A DNA stretch of 64,000 bases. Origin: Eutreptiella sp. 'Long Island Sound 2002'. Taxonomy: Eukaryota > Euglenozoa > Euglenophyceae > Eutreptiales > Eutreptiaceae. A model generated the notes under the pieces. It searched no databases. It was not told the DNA's origin and saw only the letters and a list, made by a program, of their open reading frames with translations. Below are positions 10,458-22,800 of the stretch, in pieces. Within the stretch, counting starts at the first letter, position 1; every line of letters begins with the position of its first letter. The position numbers and the translations under genes were made by a program. The DNA lies in the NCBI GenBank assembly GCA_964036045.1, contig OZ038389.1, positions 64,329,453-64,393,452 on the forward strand, given 5' to 3'.

Positions 10458-13400
10458 AACTAACCCCGTTACAGACCTGCGGTGAGACCGCAGCACCAGG
10501 TCTGCAGGTGTTGTAACCGGTGAGGCTTGCCAGAGAACATCACACTGGTGGCTCAGCCCCAACCTTGTGCATCATGTCTAGGACTGTGGCACGTTCTGGG
10601 ACCGGCGGTGGCTGCCGCTGCTTGCGAATGAGCACAGACACTCCACTGACTGCTTTGCTACAAAGGAGCAGACCGCAGCTACTTCTGGCACATGGCGTCT
10701 TCAAACCACAGAAATTAGTCAATCAATACCCTACCCCCAACTTCCAAAGTGTGTGCGTTGTGGGGGGGGGGGGGCTTAGTGCAACAAATGATGTACGAAA
10801 TGTACCACAGGACCAAAAGCTTCCTTTTTCGGCTTTTTGGTTGTACATCATCAATGCCTCGATTGATCAGTGGTACAGCACTGCTGGCTGCAGTGCTGTA
10901 ATGTGAATCCTTGTTTTGTTGCATATCTGCAGTGGAACAGGTATGCGGAAGCATGCCCTCGGCCCATGGCTGTAGTGACCTGGGACCGAAGCCCTAGGCA
11001 GGTTTCCAAGGTACCGCGGGTTCGGCCCCTCCCACACAAGGGTCTGCTTTTCCTCGAAAAGCAAGCTGCCTGGGAATGCTGAGCATCACTGATGTGTAAG
11101 ATCCGGAACCCCTGGGGCTGACTGGGGGCCGCCCGAGACCAACACAGATAAACTGAGACCACAACCTGTCAAGCCATTGCTTAGTGACCCCGGAGTCTTT
11201 TGGGGGTCCCGGGGAGCCCTAGCCAACGCACACACACACCCCTTGACCCACCCAGACATCCACCTTCCCTGGGGGGGGGGGGGGATGTGAGCCCATCCTC
11301 CAGCCAAAAATAGACATTTTCCTTTGCACCCCAGAATGTTGGTTGGCTGTAGGTCGGAGGAAGGTCGCCAGGTCGGGACCCTTGGTGGTCCCCGAAACCC
11401 CAGCTGCACTTTCTCGTGCTCTTCCAAAGCCCAGGGGTTGCAACTGATCGTTGCACCACACTGCAGATCTTCGTTGACATGGGCAGATGATAAGAAGTGA
11501 AAGGGTAAAGAATAAGATCTAATAAGGTCCAAACCCCTAGTTGACCTAAGACTCCCCCCAAAAAAGGACCGCCCCCCCCCCTCGGTTTGCCAACCAGTTT
11601 GCCAAACCTGACCAAAACTGGACCTAACCCACCCACCCACCCCCAGGGGGATGGGTGGGGTTTTCCCCACCAGTGCCCCAACCTCGGGTTCCCAGCAAAA
11701 AGGAGATGCACATGAGGGGTGAAATCAGGGTTCAGTTGCTGATGGTGACAGAGGCACCAGAGATGCAGACCTTCAGCAAGAAAATTGAGGAATATACTGG
11801 GAGGCCGCTTGCCCAGGTGCAATAAAAATACCCCAGAATGGAACAACGAGATTACTGCTGCACGACGTGACGCAGGGACAGTATCCACAATCCAGGAGGT
11901 AAAGAGAATGCAAACCTACAGATGGGTGCAGGCAGGATGTCAAACAACGGTAGCGGCAAGGGCACGGAGACACGACAGTTTGAAGTTAGTGCGCTGTGCT
12001 CGGATGATTTGGGGGAGGGGGGGGCAAAGATGGCCCAGGAATGGAAACCATGGCTGCAGAATCGCATGTCGCAGAGAGAGGACGGGCGCAGTTTACACTG
12101 ACAGAACACTCTTGGGCTGCACAGTCTCGATCGAAAAAGATTCCTGTATTTTAAGCAGAAGGCGAGACACGTTCTGCTCCTGAGCCGTGCCCCAAACAAG
12201 GTTGACCCGGGGGCTACATTGGTCTCGCACCTTCTGACCCATCCAAATTTGGACATCCCCTTGCAAGGCTCTGCCCTTGAGCTTCACAGCACAGAAGGTA
12301 CTCTGACAACCCCATGTGCATGACACTGCCACTCTGCTGTGGAACACGGCGTCGCCGATAGACATCTATCTCTCCACCAGGGCTCCGGATGACCAGCATT
12401 GGTCCAATCTCTGCGTGGTTCCAACAACTGTTTCCTGTCACCCTCCGCCTGTTCTGCTCCATCTGCGTACCCTGGATACACCGCCGCACACCGCACACGA
12501 ACGCATACCTTCTGCAGTCACCTCTTCTGCACCTGATCCTCCTTTCCCCGATCTCCTTGTGCCCCTGCTGCCTTTAATGGTGCCCAACCATTGCACAAAC
12601 CCTGCCCGGCGCCCTTGAAGGGGAGCGCGCTCTGGGGGCAAACTCAGAGCGGTTACAAAGCGGTTGGGGGGCAGTCACTGGCGGTTGGGAACGCGGGTGG
12701 GGGTGGTATTGGGGTTGCGGACGTGCCTTCGGGTAGACTTGTAGGAGGAGCGTTGGGGGGGGCACCCCCCCCTTCAAGCAGAGCCCTGCCTGGAGGTTCT
12801 AGTATTCTAGAAAAAAAAATCTTTCGGGCGCTTTGCGTCCATTATGACTCTTTACCATTTCAGGCTTGTTTTGCCCAAGGAGGGGCGGTTCTAGGTGGGG
12901 AGTGTTTTACACGAAATCAAACACTTCATGCTTCACTCTACTGCTCAACTCAGAATATTAGCCCGCCACTGAAATTGTTTAGAACAGAAGAACAAAGGAT
13001 AGTCCAACGTTGCAAGGTGCATTGTTCCATCACTCGTGAACCCGCCAGCCTTAAATCAAAATCATGACCGAACCATCCCTTGGCTTCTGCTGGACTCAGC
13101 TACACTAGCTGCACTGTATGCGCACAGCTGTGGGAAAACTACACTTCGCTCAAAAAGAGAGAATTGCATCAGGCTGGTGAAGAGAGTGGCCACAACACCA
13201 AACACCCTCCAAAATGCAAATGGACACCAGTCCTGCAATTTGCCCATACATTGTGCAATTCAAGCTCAACACCTCGGCATCACCTCATTGGGTGTCGAAT
13301 TACTGATGAATATGGTTTTCCCACTGTGCCTTGAGCAAGGGGGGGGGGGGGGGGCTGCTGGCAACCAACACAGGCACACACATGCGACACAGACAGACCA

Positions 13401-15045
13401 TCAGGAAGCATCTCGGGACAAAGACCACCGCATTGTGGTCAAGGTAGTAGCAGTACAACAGCTGGATAAAAGTAAAGTGCGACAGCAGGGTAGCTATGAA
13501 TTGTTTCTGCTGCCTGGTCTCCGTTTTGTCATCAAAGATCCTGACGGTGTGACCGGGCGCCCACAGTGACATGGCAGTACATTTAAACGTATGTAACCTG
13601 CAGAAAACATTGGTGATGGTGATGGGTTGGCTCCTTGCTTTACAATGGCCTGTCACATTTCTTATCCCGTGCCGCAACCTGCCTCACCGACCGGAAGCCA
13701 AAACCGGAATCGAAAAATCCACAGCTGAATCATTCATTGATGGCAGGCCAAAGAGAATAAGAAAAAGATTGGAAGAATGAGTTTGGGCATATCAACCAAT
13801 TTTTTTTTGGCGAAGCTGCAATAGTTCTGCAATAGTTCTGCAGCAGTAAGCAGTAGGAGTCAATCTCGGGATCTAAGTACACACTCAGAACATACCATAG
13901 CTTCTTCCCCTGTCAAGGATAGGGGTCAAGGTTGACAAAGAAGGAGCAACTTATATTCCTACCTTGAGTATACCTACAGAGCAACCTGAGGTCGCTAGGA
14001 CTCTGTTTGGCCCCCGTCTTCTCACATATGACAAGTTTTCTTTGCTCCAGGAATGTGCATGGGTGAGTCTGGTGATGCTCTGGTTCGCCCTGTTATCCTC
14101 CATTTGGCATGTGGCGGTGAGCAGGCTGTGTTGTGTGGTGCTTCCTCGCGCCATTGCAAGCCCTTTTGGATAAGTGCGTGCCGTAGACCCAGGATATGAT
14201 ACGATAGGTCCACCTCATGCAGCCACTCCTGGTATGTCTTTTCCATATAATGCAGCCACTTACCCACCCTCCTATACCATGGGCATATCAACCAATTGCA
14301 CGCGACCATCAAGAAGCGAGGTCCGCTGAACCGGTTCCCATTCGAATCAGCAAGAGATGCCCGCAACATTTCTGGGGTGGCTTTGAGAATTGTGAGGGCC
14401 TTTAGGAGTTTTGTGTGTGGTGTCCACTTGCAACAAGAATCATGGATTCGCAAAGGCAATGCTCTTCAATGAAGCATTTGAAGCATTTGGTGCAAGCTGG
14501 CCACCGTGAAAAAATTTTGAGTGCGGACAACGCAGGTGTTGCTAATTATGACAGAATAAGTAATCCGCAAATGCTAGGGCCTTTTCAGCCCCCTGAAATA
14601 CAATGCACAGGAATTTCATGCAATTTTCGTTTTTGAGCTCAGGTCACGGTCATCATGAAGAATGTGAAGATCAAACGGGGGGCAGCATCTTGGAGGCCAT
14701 GCAAGAATGTGCAAGAAATACACGATGCAGCTTCAGCGAGAAAAGTCCTACAGTGCTCCACTTCGTGCTCGACTCTCTAAGTGTCACGGCCGAGGCTAGC
14801 CATGTTCTGTCCCAGCTTGTTGCTCCCTCTCGCTAAAACAATTGCATTCAGCCATGTTTGGTTGAGGACTACTTGAGGGTGGTAGAGGTAGGGTCATGTG
14901 CTAGATGGGAAATCACCTTATCCACACATACAAAAACCATGGGGGAACTCCACAACATGCAGTGCGTCATCTTCTTGAGTCTGATACTGGCTCATTTTAA
15001 AGGTTCAGCACAAAGGAGCGCGCAAGCAAGCCAGCGAGTGGGGGA

Positions 15046-15048
<3 letters not shown>
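10458..15048. other. No recognisable gene
   Basis: Frames are short and overlapping. G/C homopolymer tracts occur at 10762-10774, 11271-11284 and 13339-13354. The minus-strand 145-codon frame at 14459-14022 has a protein-like composition (for example WLHYMEKTYQEWLHEVDLSY) and may be the decayed remnant of a mobile-element protein, but it matches nothing I can name. Confidence 0.35.

Positions 15049-15089
<41 letters not shown>
15049..15089. repeat. (GA)n microsatellite
   Basis: About 20 perfect GA dinucleotides. Confidence 0.95.
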
Positions 15090-15090
<1 letters not shown>

Positions 15091-16320
15091 AAAAGAGAGG
15101 CAGCGCACACCAAACAACAACCATGGTATGCAGCCTAGTATACCTAGTAGTGCAACAAGAGTGTTGCATTCCTGCAAAATGTTGCTCCCAGGAATCTTTT
15201 TGAAAGAACAGGGAATACAGCAGTCAAAGCAGGTTGACGTTTGTTGGCACACTCTTTGTCAAAGTGGAATTTTAGTCTCAGCAGGAGTGGCTTGCCAATT
15301 CTGGAACATGTCTGGAGGGGCACGTACTTTGACCCCGGTACCCTCCCTTCCCCTTGCGAAAGCAACACTAAAGTTCCAAAAATTGACGGAAAGAACACCG
15401 AGTTTTGCTTTGACGAGGGATTATTCACGTGCACTGCAAGAAGATGCAAGTCGTGACCGTTGTGTCGTGAATGTAGTTTTTTTGTGTTCCGGCGCTAGGC
15501 GTGTGCAACGGCCCCTCAAAGGGTCCACAACCACGAGCGCGCATGGACATTGGGTCCACAACCATGTATAGGACCATCTTGGGACCTGTAGTTTCACACG
15601 GGTGAGGTGTGTCCCCAAGGAGGACACCACATGGGGCAAGACTTGGGTGTAGATTGTCACATCTATGTAGCCCAGGCTGCCACGATCCTGGTTGAAGAAC
15701 CTAGATCAACACTACTTTCATGAGAGTATGTTGCCTACTTGAAACCGTTGTGTGTCATCGTTGTTGTCACCACAACACCAAATTGAAAACCTAGGTCGTT
15801 CCACTAGTAGCCAAAGTCGGATGCCTACATGTAACATGTGCCTACAATGGCTAATGTGCTATCTACAAGTGCGTTGTGCGTCAAGGGCGGGGACACATGT
15901 GCGATCTAGATCATGCTAGACACACTCTAGCATGTTTGGGGCGCACGTTGAAGAGAGATACGCAGCCTATTGCACATGTGTTGGCGGCACAACCACAGTC
16001 TTACGGGGTATGTCCGCCGTGACGAGCCCCATCGCCGTCATAGGTTGCCGGTATCCTCGGGTATCAGGTCGTCCGGTGGGGTTGTGTCCTGTCAACTAGA
16101 TGTGCGACTCTGGCATGGCCACGCGGCGCTGTAACCTGCTGGGTGATGGGCTGAGGGGCCATCTCCCGTTCTTTGACATGCGGAGGACCGCCTAACGTGC
16201 CACCTCCAGGAGGCTCCGTGTTGCTGACCAATGCTTACACAGGCTCTCGTCACTAGTTGACGAGATGCGACAGTGAGAGGCGTGCCACCCAGAAAGGCGC
16301 GAGCAACTTCCAGTCACATT
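15090..16320. other. No recognisable gene
   Basis: No open frame longer than about 150 codons and no family motif. From about 15,650 to 16,320 even open frames are nearly absent on both strands. Confidence 0.4.
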
Positions 16321-17490
16321 GAGCGTGTCGCGTGATTGTCATAAACGGCACCAAGTTTGAGATATTTGGGTCGCACAATGGGTGCCGGATCCCCATGCCA
16401 CCGCAAGACGCCTCTTTTTCTCAAAATTGAAACAGACACGGGGTCCTTTTCCTCACTCAATCCCATTGCCGTTGCTAAGCGGCATTTTTGCGAACAAATT
16501 TGCAAAAAATTTTACGCAAAAGTTTGACGATAAGACAAATCAAATGCTAGCCCGCAAATACCAAAACTGGGAAACATGTACTGGGTGGGAATTAAAGATT
16601 GTGAGCCCATACTTTTTTCCAAGTTATCAAGCCCACCCAAAATGCAGGTTAGGTTGCCCCCTGGGCAACGGCAAAGGGAGCACCCCCCCCCCCCCCTTTG
16701 GTCGCTATGAGCACGTCGCGTGATTGTCGTAATCGCCACCAGTTTTGAGATATTTAGGTTGCAAAAATGGGAGCCGGATCCCCATGCCACTGCAAGACGC
16801 ATCTTCTTCTCAAAACTGAATCGGCACGGGGTACCTTTTTTTTACTCAAATGCATTGCCATTGCCAAGACGCACCGTTGCGCACAGATTTGGAGATTCTT
16901 TTGCACCAAAGTTTGGCGGTAAGACAAATCAAATGCTAACACACAAGTACCAAAACTCGAAACATGTGTGGGGTGGGAATTAAAGATCGGGAGCCCATAC
17001 ATTTTTCCAAGTTATCTAGCGCACCCAAAATGCAGTTAGGTTGCCCCCTAGCAACGGCAAAGGGCCGCACCCCTTGGGACACGGTTTCGCCACTTGCCCA
17101 AAAGGGGGCCCCTCTCGTCGCATGGAGCACGTCGCAAGAACTTCCTAAACGCCACCAGTTTTGATACATTTAGCTCGCAAAATGGGAGCCAAATCCCCAT
17201 GCCGCCGCAAGATGCCTCATTTTCTCAAAACATTGAACCGGGCACGGGGTACTTTTTTTTAACTCAATTCCATGGTTGCCAAGACGCCACTTTGCCGACA
17301 AATTTGCAAAAGTTTACGCAAAAGTTTGGCCGTAAGACAAATCAAATGCTAACACACAAGCACCAAATCTTGGAAAGGTGAATGGACTGAGAATTAGATT
17401 GTGAGCCCGTACTTTTTTGCTACCTAAGTATCCTACAACGGGTGGCGTTTACGACGATCACGCTGCGTGCTCTATGCGACCAGAGGAGGG
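16321..17490. repeat. Three tandem copies of a ~390-bp unit, capped by an inverted partial copy
   Basis: Unit starts are recognisable by GAGC(A)CGTGTCGCGTGATTGTC-like text at 16321, GAGCACGTCGCGTGATTGTC at 16709 and GAGCACGTCGCAAGAACTTCC at 17125, giving periods of 388 and 416 bp. Each unit carries the same ordered words: GGAGCCGGATCCCCATGCC, AAAGTTTGRCGRTAAGACAA, TCAAATGCTARC, and GTGAGCCCATACTTTTTTCC. At 17441-17490 the start of the unit returns in reverse complement (GGTGGCGTTTACGACGATCACGC), so the array ends in an inverted piece. Open frames in the units are short and not conserved in frame, so the unit is probably non-coding. Confidence 0.8.
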
Positions 17491-19860
17491 GGGCCCACAG
17501 CATGTCCCCCACTGCCTAGAGGATGTCTCTTGTCGGCTTTGTAGCCCCCCACTTCTGGACTCCCACGCGCCCCGCTAGGTCACACCAATAGAGCCCCGCA
17601 AGGGGCCCTGCTGTCACCACGTTGGGGTCCAGCTAGCCCTAGTTTTCCGTCAATGGCCCCCTTGTGGCCATCGAGACCGTGAACCACGTCATATGTGTAG
17701 CAATCGCGGTACCCTCATTGTCCCCCGCCTAGGGGTGGTAGCACACTCCCTCCACACGGCTGCTCGCCCTGAGCGCCTTGCACGCCATGTCCAGCGGGAG
17801 GTGCAATGATGCCTCCAAACATCGCCCTGAGCGCTCCACTGCCATGGGCGGTCGTACAGCGAAGTCCGGCGCCGACACCCTTTCGAGGTGGTGCCACGCT
17901 TCTCGATTCGCCCATGAAAGCATGCTTATTTGTCCTTGAATCTATGCGACTTTTTGCGTACATGTTTTATCTTGTTTTAGTATGTGCACAGCTACACCAA
18001 CCATCAACAGACTTCTCCCATCCTGGGCGGCCTCCTACCAATGGGACCAAATGACATACACGGCAACAGGGGCACCATGGGCAGAAAAGTGCATACATTA
18101 AAAAAGCATACAAAACCCAGGGGGGGGGTCGCACGGTCCAGGCCATCCAATTAACACCAAACTGTTTTGGGGTAACACTTTGGCAAAGGTTGAACTTGCA
18201 ATCCACCGAAGGCATTTGTGCCGCCGCAGGTCCCCCTTCCTTGCCGACAGGGACATGGCCCGGTCTAGAAGCACCGTGATCTTGCTTAGGTTATTGGTTC
18301 CCCGGGCCAGCGGCCACGGCTTCTCGTCCCACTCATTGTCAACCATGGCGTCCTCCGGCACGGCTCCTGCAGGAATGGGCACCGACGTGACCACCAACTT
18401 GTGGCCCAGCAGGGCTAGGTCGATGGGCCCGTGCTCCTCCATCTCCCATGGCCGCTACCTAACCGTCACAGCACATTGAAGCATGCATCCTGCAATCTCG
18501 AGATCTGCTCGCCATGACCCGCGGCGCCCACATGGTAGCCGCCACTGTTGCGTGACCGGAGACCACGCATTTCGTCAACACTTGACTTCCAAAACCTTGA
18601 CCGCCTTGACTTCCAAAATGTGCTTCTGCTGTTTAACAATGCTCATGAGGAGCGCATGTGCGTCCTTTAGGGACAGGCCCAGCAGCGCAACACGCTGCAG
18701 GGTTGACATATTGTCGGCAACCAGCCACTCCGCTAGCGGCTTCCCCGGCACGATCTGCCATAGGCCGCCCTGCTGCAACTCCTTGCTCGACTCCTCCGTG
18801 TATGGCCGCACTGCTTGTACCGCGGTGGTACCTCGGACAAGCACAAGGGGTGTGGAGGCGGTAGGCTGAAGGGGGGGAGACGTGACCCATCTCACCCCAA
18901 GGATGGCCCTCGCCGCCACTAACAAATAGGAGCCCCCCCCCCCCCCCGCCGCCCTGCGGCCCTCCTCAGCCACAGCGCTCGCCGCCCGTCGCACTCGTCT
19001 TGGCCCTTCTCATTGGCTTGGTGCCGCCCCCCCGTCGTGCTCCTGCTGCTCCACCAACCGGCAAATTTGTTGATGTAGGTTGAGCCACTTTGCCGCCCGC
19101 TTGATGCCCTCCATGGCCCATCGGGGCTGTGTGGCCACAAAGAGGTGAGGTGGGAACCGGGACATGTCTACCTTGTTCCCACAATCCAAGCATAGGCACC
19201 CTGGCCTGTGTGCTAGGTGCCTGCCACATGTGCCACTACCCTCCTAGGCACACCGCGGTGAGTGTCCTCCACTACCCCTGCCCGTGGCCCTAGCACCAAC
19301 TACGTGCGAGCCTGCCGGCTGCTGTCGTTGGCGGGCAGGCACAACCCACTAACCTCCATCCGCGCTCGGCGATCGTGTACCCGTGGCCGGTGCCAGCGCA
19401 CGCGCCCGGCTATCTTTGCATCCGCACGGTGCGCTTGTTGATCCCGTTCCTGTCGCCCGCTAGGCGGTATTGTCCCCCAGAAGCACTACGAGGGCGTCGA
19501 TGAACCCAGACATCTTCTGCGTGCCTACGCGTATCATCTAGGGGCGATACCGAGGGGGCCTTGTGTGTTGAAGGCACGGCCATGTGAAAGCTTGTACGTG
19601 CGTCCGAGGCGGCGCGGAGACTAGCATGTATCTGCTCTGGGCTTAGCATAGTGTCACTGCCACTGTCCAAAAAGAAGGACACGTGCAGGCGCATATATAA
19701 ATACCTCTAAAATTGTGGAAACAATACCTACTGTTGCTGTGACAAGGGCGTTGCTCTCACAGCGGGTGGAGGGGATGTTGCAAATTTCTGTGAAGAAACT
19801 GACGGTCTCTTGAACAAAAGAAAATTTCTTAAGGACTCTTGTTTCATTAAATAGGCCAAA
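17491..19860. other. GC-rich stretch with minus-strand open frames, unidentified
   Basis: Minus-strand frames at 18442-18098 (114 codons) and 18994-18575 (139 codons) have a protein-like composition (for example GKPLAEWLVADNMSTLQRV and LLGLSLKDAHALLMSIVKQ) and lie in the same direction, with further short minus frames to 19694. They may be one decayed coding sequence, possibly from a mobile element. I recognise no domain. A 15-base C tract lies at 18933-18947. Confidence 0.3.
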
Positions 19861-22800
19861 CTCTCAGTGCCAAGTGCCGCATGGGCAAGGTTCAAGCGAA
19901 GTACAGATTTGGCAATGCCATGGTGAGCATATGGAAATTAGCTTTGGGTTGGTTCCCAATGGGTTCCCATAGTGGTTGGTTTGTGCACGTCGATGAGGAT
20001 TTCCCACTCCGTTGGATCCCACTGCGCTTTGTGTCGGTTTGGGAGGGGTTGTAGAGGTATTTCCCACTCCTCTCGTGCGTGCAGCAAAAAAAAACCCAGC
20101 ACATTGGTGTGAATTGTCCGTCATCATGTCGATGATTCGTTGTTTTTTCGGCATCTGCCAAAACTTGCGTGCGGCCCCTTGTTGGGGGGTGGAATCATGG
20201 CAACGCCACAGTGCATAATAGTATGACATGTTGGTCTATCCAAGGACTATCTCAGCCCACTAGATTTCTAGCACAGGTAGGAACAAACATCAGGGTATGC
20301 CTTAAGGATACGCATCTGTAGGCAAACACAACTCAACACGGCATATCTTGCTTCCCTCGCTCAACCTACTTCAACTAGGTAAGTGCGCCACCCTCACCCT
20401 TGTCCTCTCGCGTTGGCAGTGCATACGGGATCCATCCCGCTAGCTACCATCCTGAGGGTTTTTATACTGGTGCCAGGTCACCACGGAGGGTGTGTGGGGG
20501 GGGGGGGTTCGCCCGTGTGGGGGGGGGGGGGGTTCCCAAGGTGGGGGGGCCTACACGCGACCCACTTCTACCACATGCATACCTCCAAGGGTGGGGTGGC
20601 CTCCATTCAACCATTGAACACTCCCTCTAGCTCTCTCAACACCTCAAATAGCCCTCACTCCTCTGACCAATTCTAGGTTTTGACTTCATTGACTTCAGCC
20701 TCTTGCGGGTGTGGTGTTGTGCCTTTCTCTGCAGGTTCTATGTGAGCTTCTTGTGGGACTTTGCCATTTTATGCATCCAAGCTATCTGCTTAAGGCCATT
20801 CCTAATCCAAGCATGTGTTAACACCACCACCCACATGGTTGCCTGTTCCCACTCTTGTGCCACTGTTTGCTGCCAACCCACACCCACATGGATGAGTCGT
20901 TTCATCCGCCTGTGGGTGTTTTGCATTCCTCATTAGTGGTTCTACTCAACCCATGATGCCACTTGCAACCGTAAATGCTCAAGGTGTGAAGGGCGATGGC
21001 AGCGTGGTAAAGCATCTAGATGTGATGTGTGCGGAGATATGCATGGACTGGCCCTGCCCGAAAGACTCATCTCATGTCCAAGATGGAGGGACGTCTTAGA
21101 AATTGTGGGAACAAACATGGCCACAACACACACAAGAAACCATGCGCTCAAGGAAAGAGGCCACAGAGGAGGAACAACTGGAGTGTGCTTTACTACATAT
21201 TCTGAAGATGTTGGTGAAGGCCCTCAAAGAACGGGGATATGCACTACAAATAAAATAAAAAATAAATAAATAGCATCCTTTCTTCATCATGTACCTAGGG
21301 GGTTACCAACCTATGTAACCAATTGCCCATGCCCACACCAAAGGAGTAAGAGGGGCCACGCAAAACAGCCCCGTGGCACGGAAATTTCAAACCAGCCCCT
21401 TCCAGCCTAACCCCACAACCTGGCGCTCCAGACCAAAGATGCGCCTGGCAACGCAAGTTCCGCACACCCGCCAAAAGGGACATCGGCAAAAGAGGGTCAC
21501 TTGAGGAGTGGATCGGTGTGTCCCCTTCAATGACGAATGGTGGGTCTGCTTCGCACATGGCATGGGACATGGACACAACACACGCAAAAATTGCGGCATC
21601 AAGACAGAAGGGGCTGACGTTTCACAAGGGCAATGTGCGTCGGGGGCACTGAAGGCATATTGAGCCACGGAACTGTGGATCCATGTGTGTGACGATGTAG
21701 ATGATTTAGTCTAATTTGACAAGTAGCTTCCAATGTGATTGTGTGCACATGACAGATGTATGTTCTTATCAAAGCAAGTAGCTAGGATCCTTTACATCGG
21801 GCCTTTGTCTTTGACTATTAATCCTTGGGTGTGCAATCGCTCAATCCTTCAAAATGGAGCCGTTTGTTTTTTTTTTTGACTGACTCCAGAAGTTCAAAGA
21901 GTACTCAAGACTGTGCTTGGGAAAGTGGGCGTCTCGGGTTCGTGGTTCATGAAATGGGGACATAAAAGCCATGCAACTAGGCAATGAAGCCATATTCCAA
22001 GCTGTGGCGCGCACTACTGCCATTAAAGTGGTGAAACACAAATAGATCGAGCCCAAATTTGTCATTCACGCTTCCAATGGTGTAGTGATTGGGCCGTCAA
22101 AAAAAAAAAGCAAATGGTACAATGGAGGCCATATCCCAAGCCATGGTTCCATACCACGGTTGTTGTCATGGGCCACAATGGCAGATTGTGCATTTCCCAC
22201 CGAGGGCTAGGGCCACAACCACATTCAACGTTCATGCTGTCTACTGTCTACCAGTGTACCATGGCACATAGCCGTGCTTCCAACCGCGGCCATTTGTTAT
22301 GCAAAATGATTGGGGGATAAAAGGAATGCAAACCGGCCATAAAGAAGCCATATTCCAACCATGGCTCCACACAATAATGATAAAGAGGTGAAAAACAACC
22401 ATTTTCAGCCACATTTCATGGTTGAGAACAAACACTTATGTGCCAACATGGTTTCTAAAATGAAGCCATTCCTCAAGACATGATAGGAAGACAAATGGAT
22501 AAACAAAGAGCAACACCATGGCTTCGTTAACCATTAAAGATTGGGCTCTCCAAAGTGGAGACACGCAAGACATAACCTCTGCCAAACCAGAGAGAAGTAA
22601 TGTGACTACTCAACCCCTTCTGTATCACGTCTCAGAAGGAGAGAGAGCAACACAGCTACATTTACATTATCCCAACTATGGCAACGTCTCCAAAGTGCCA
22701 CCCTTCCACCACTAGACAAGCCTCTAAGGAACCCAATGGTGTCTTGTTGTTGCCTACTTTTGCAACTACGGCTCGCAAACACACTCCTACCACACAACAA

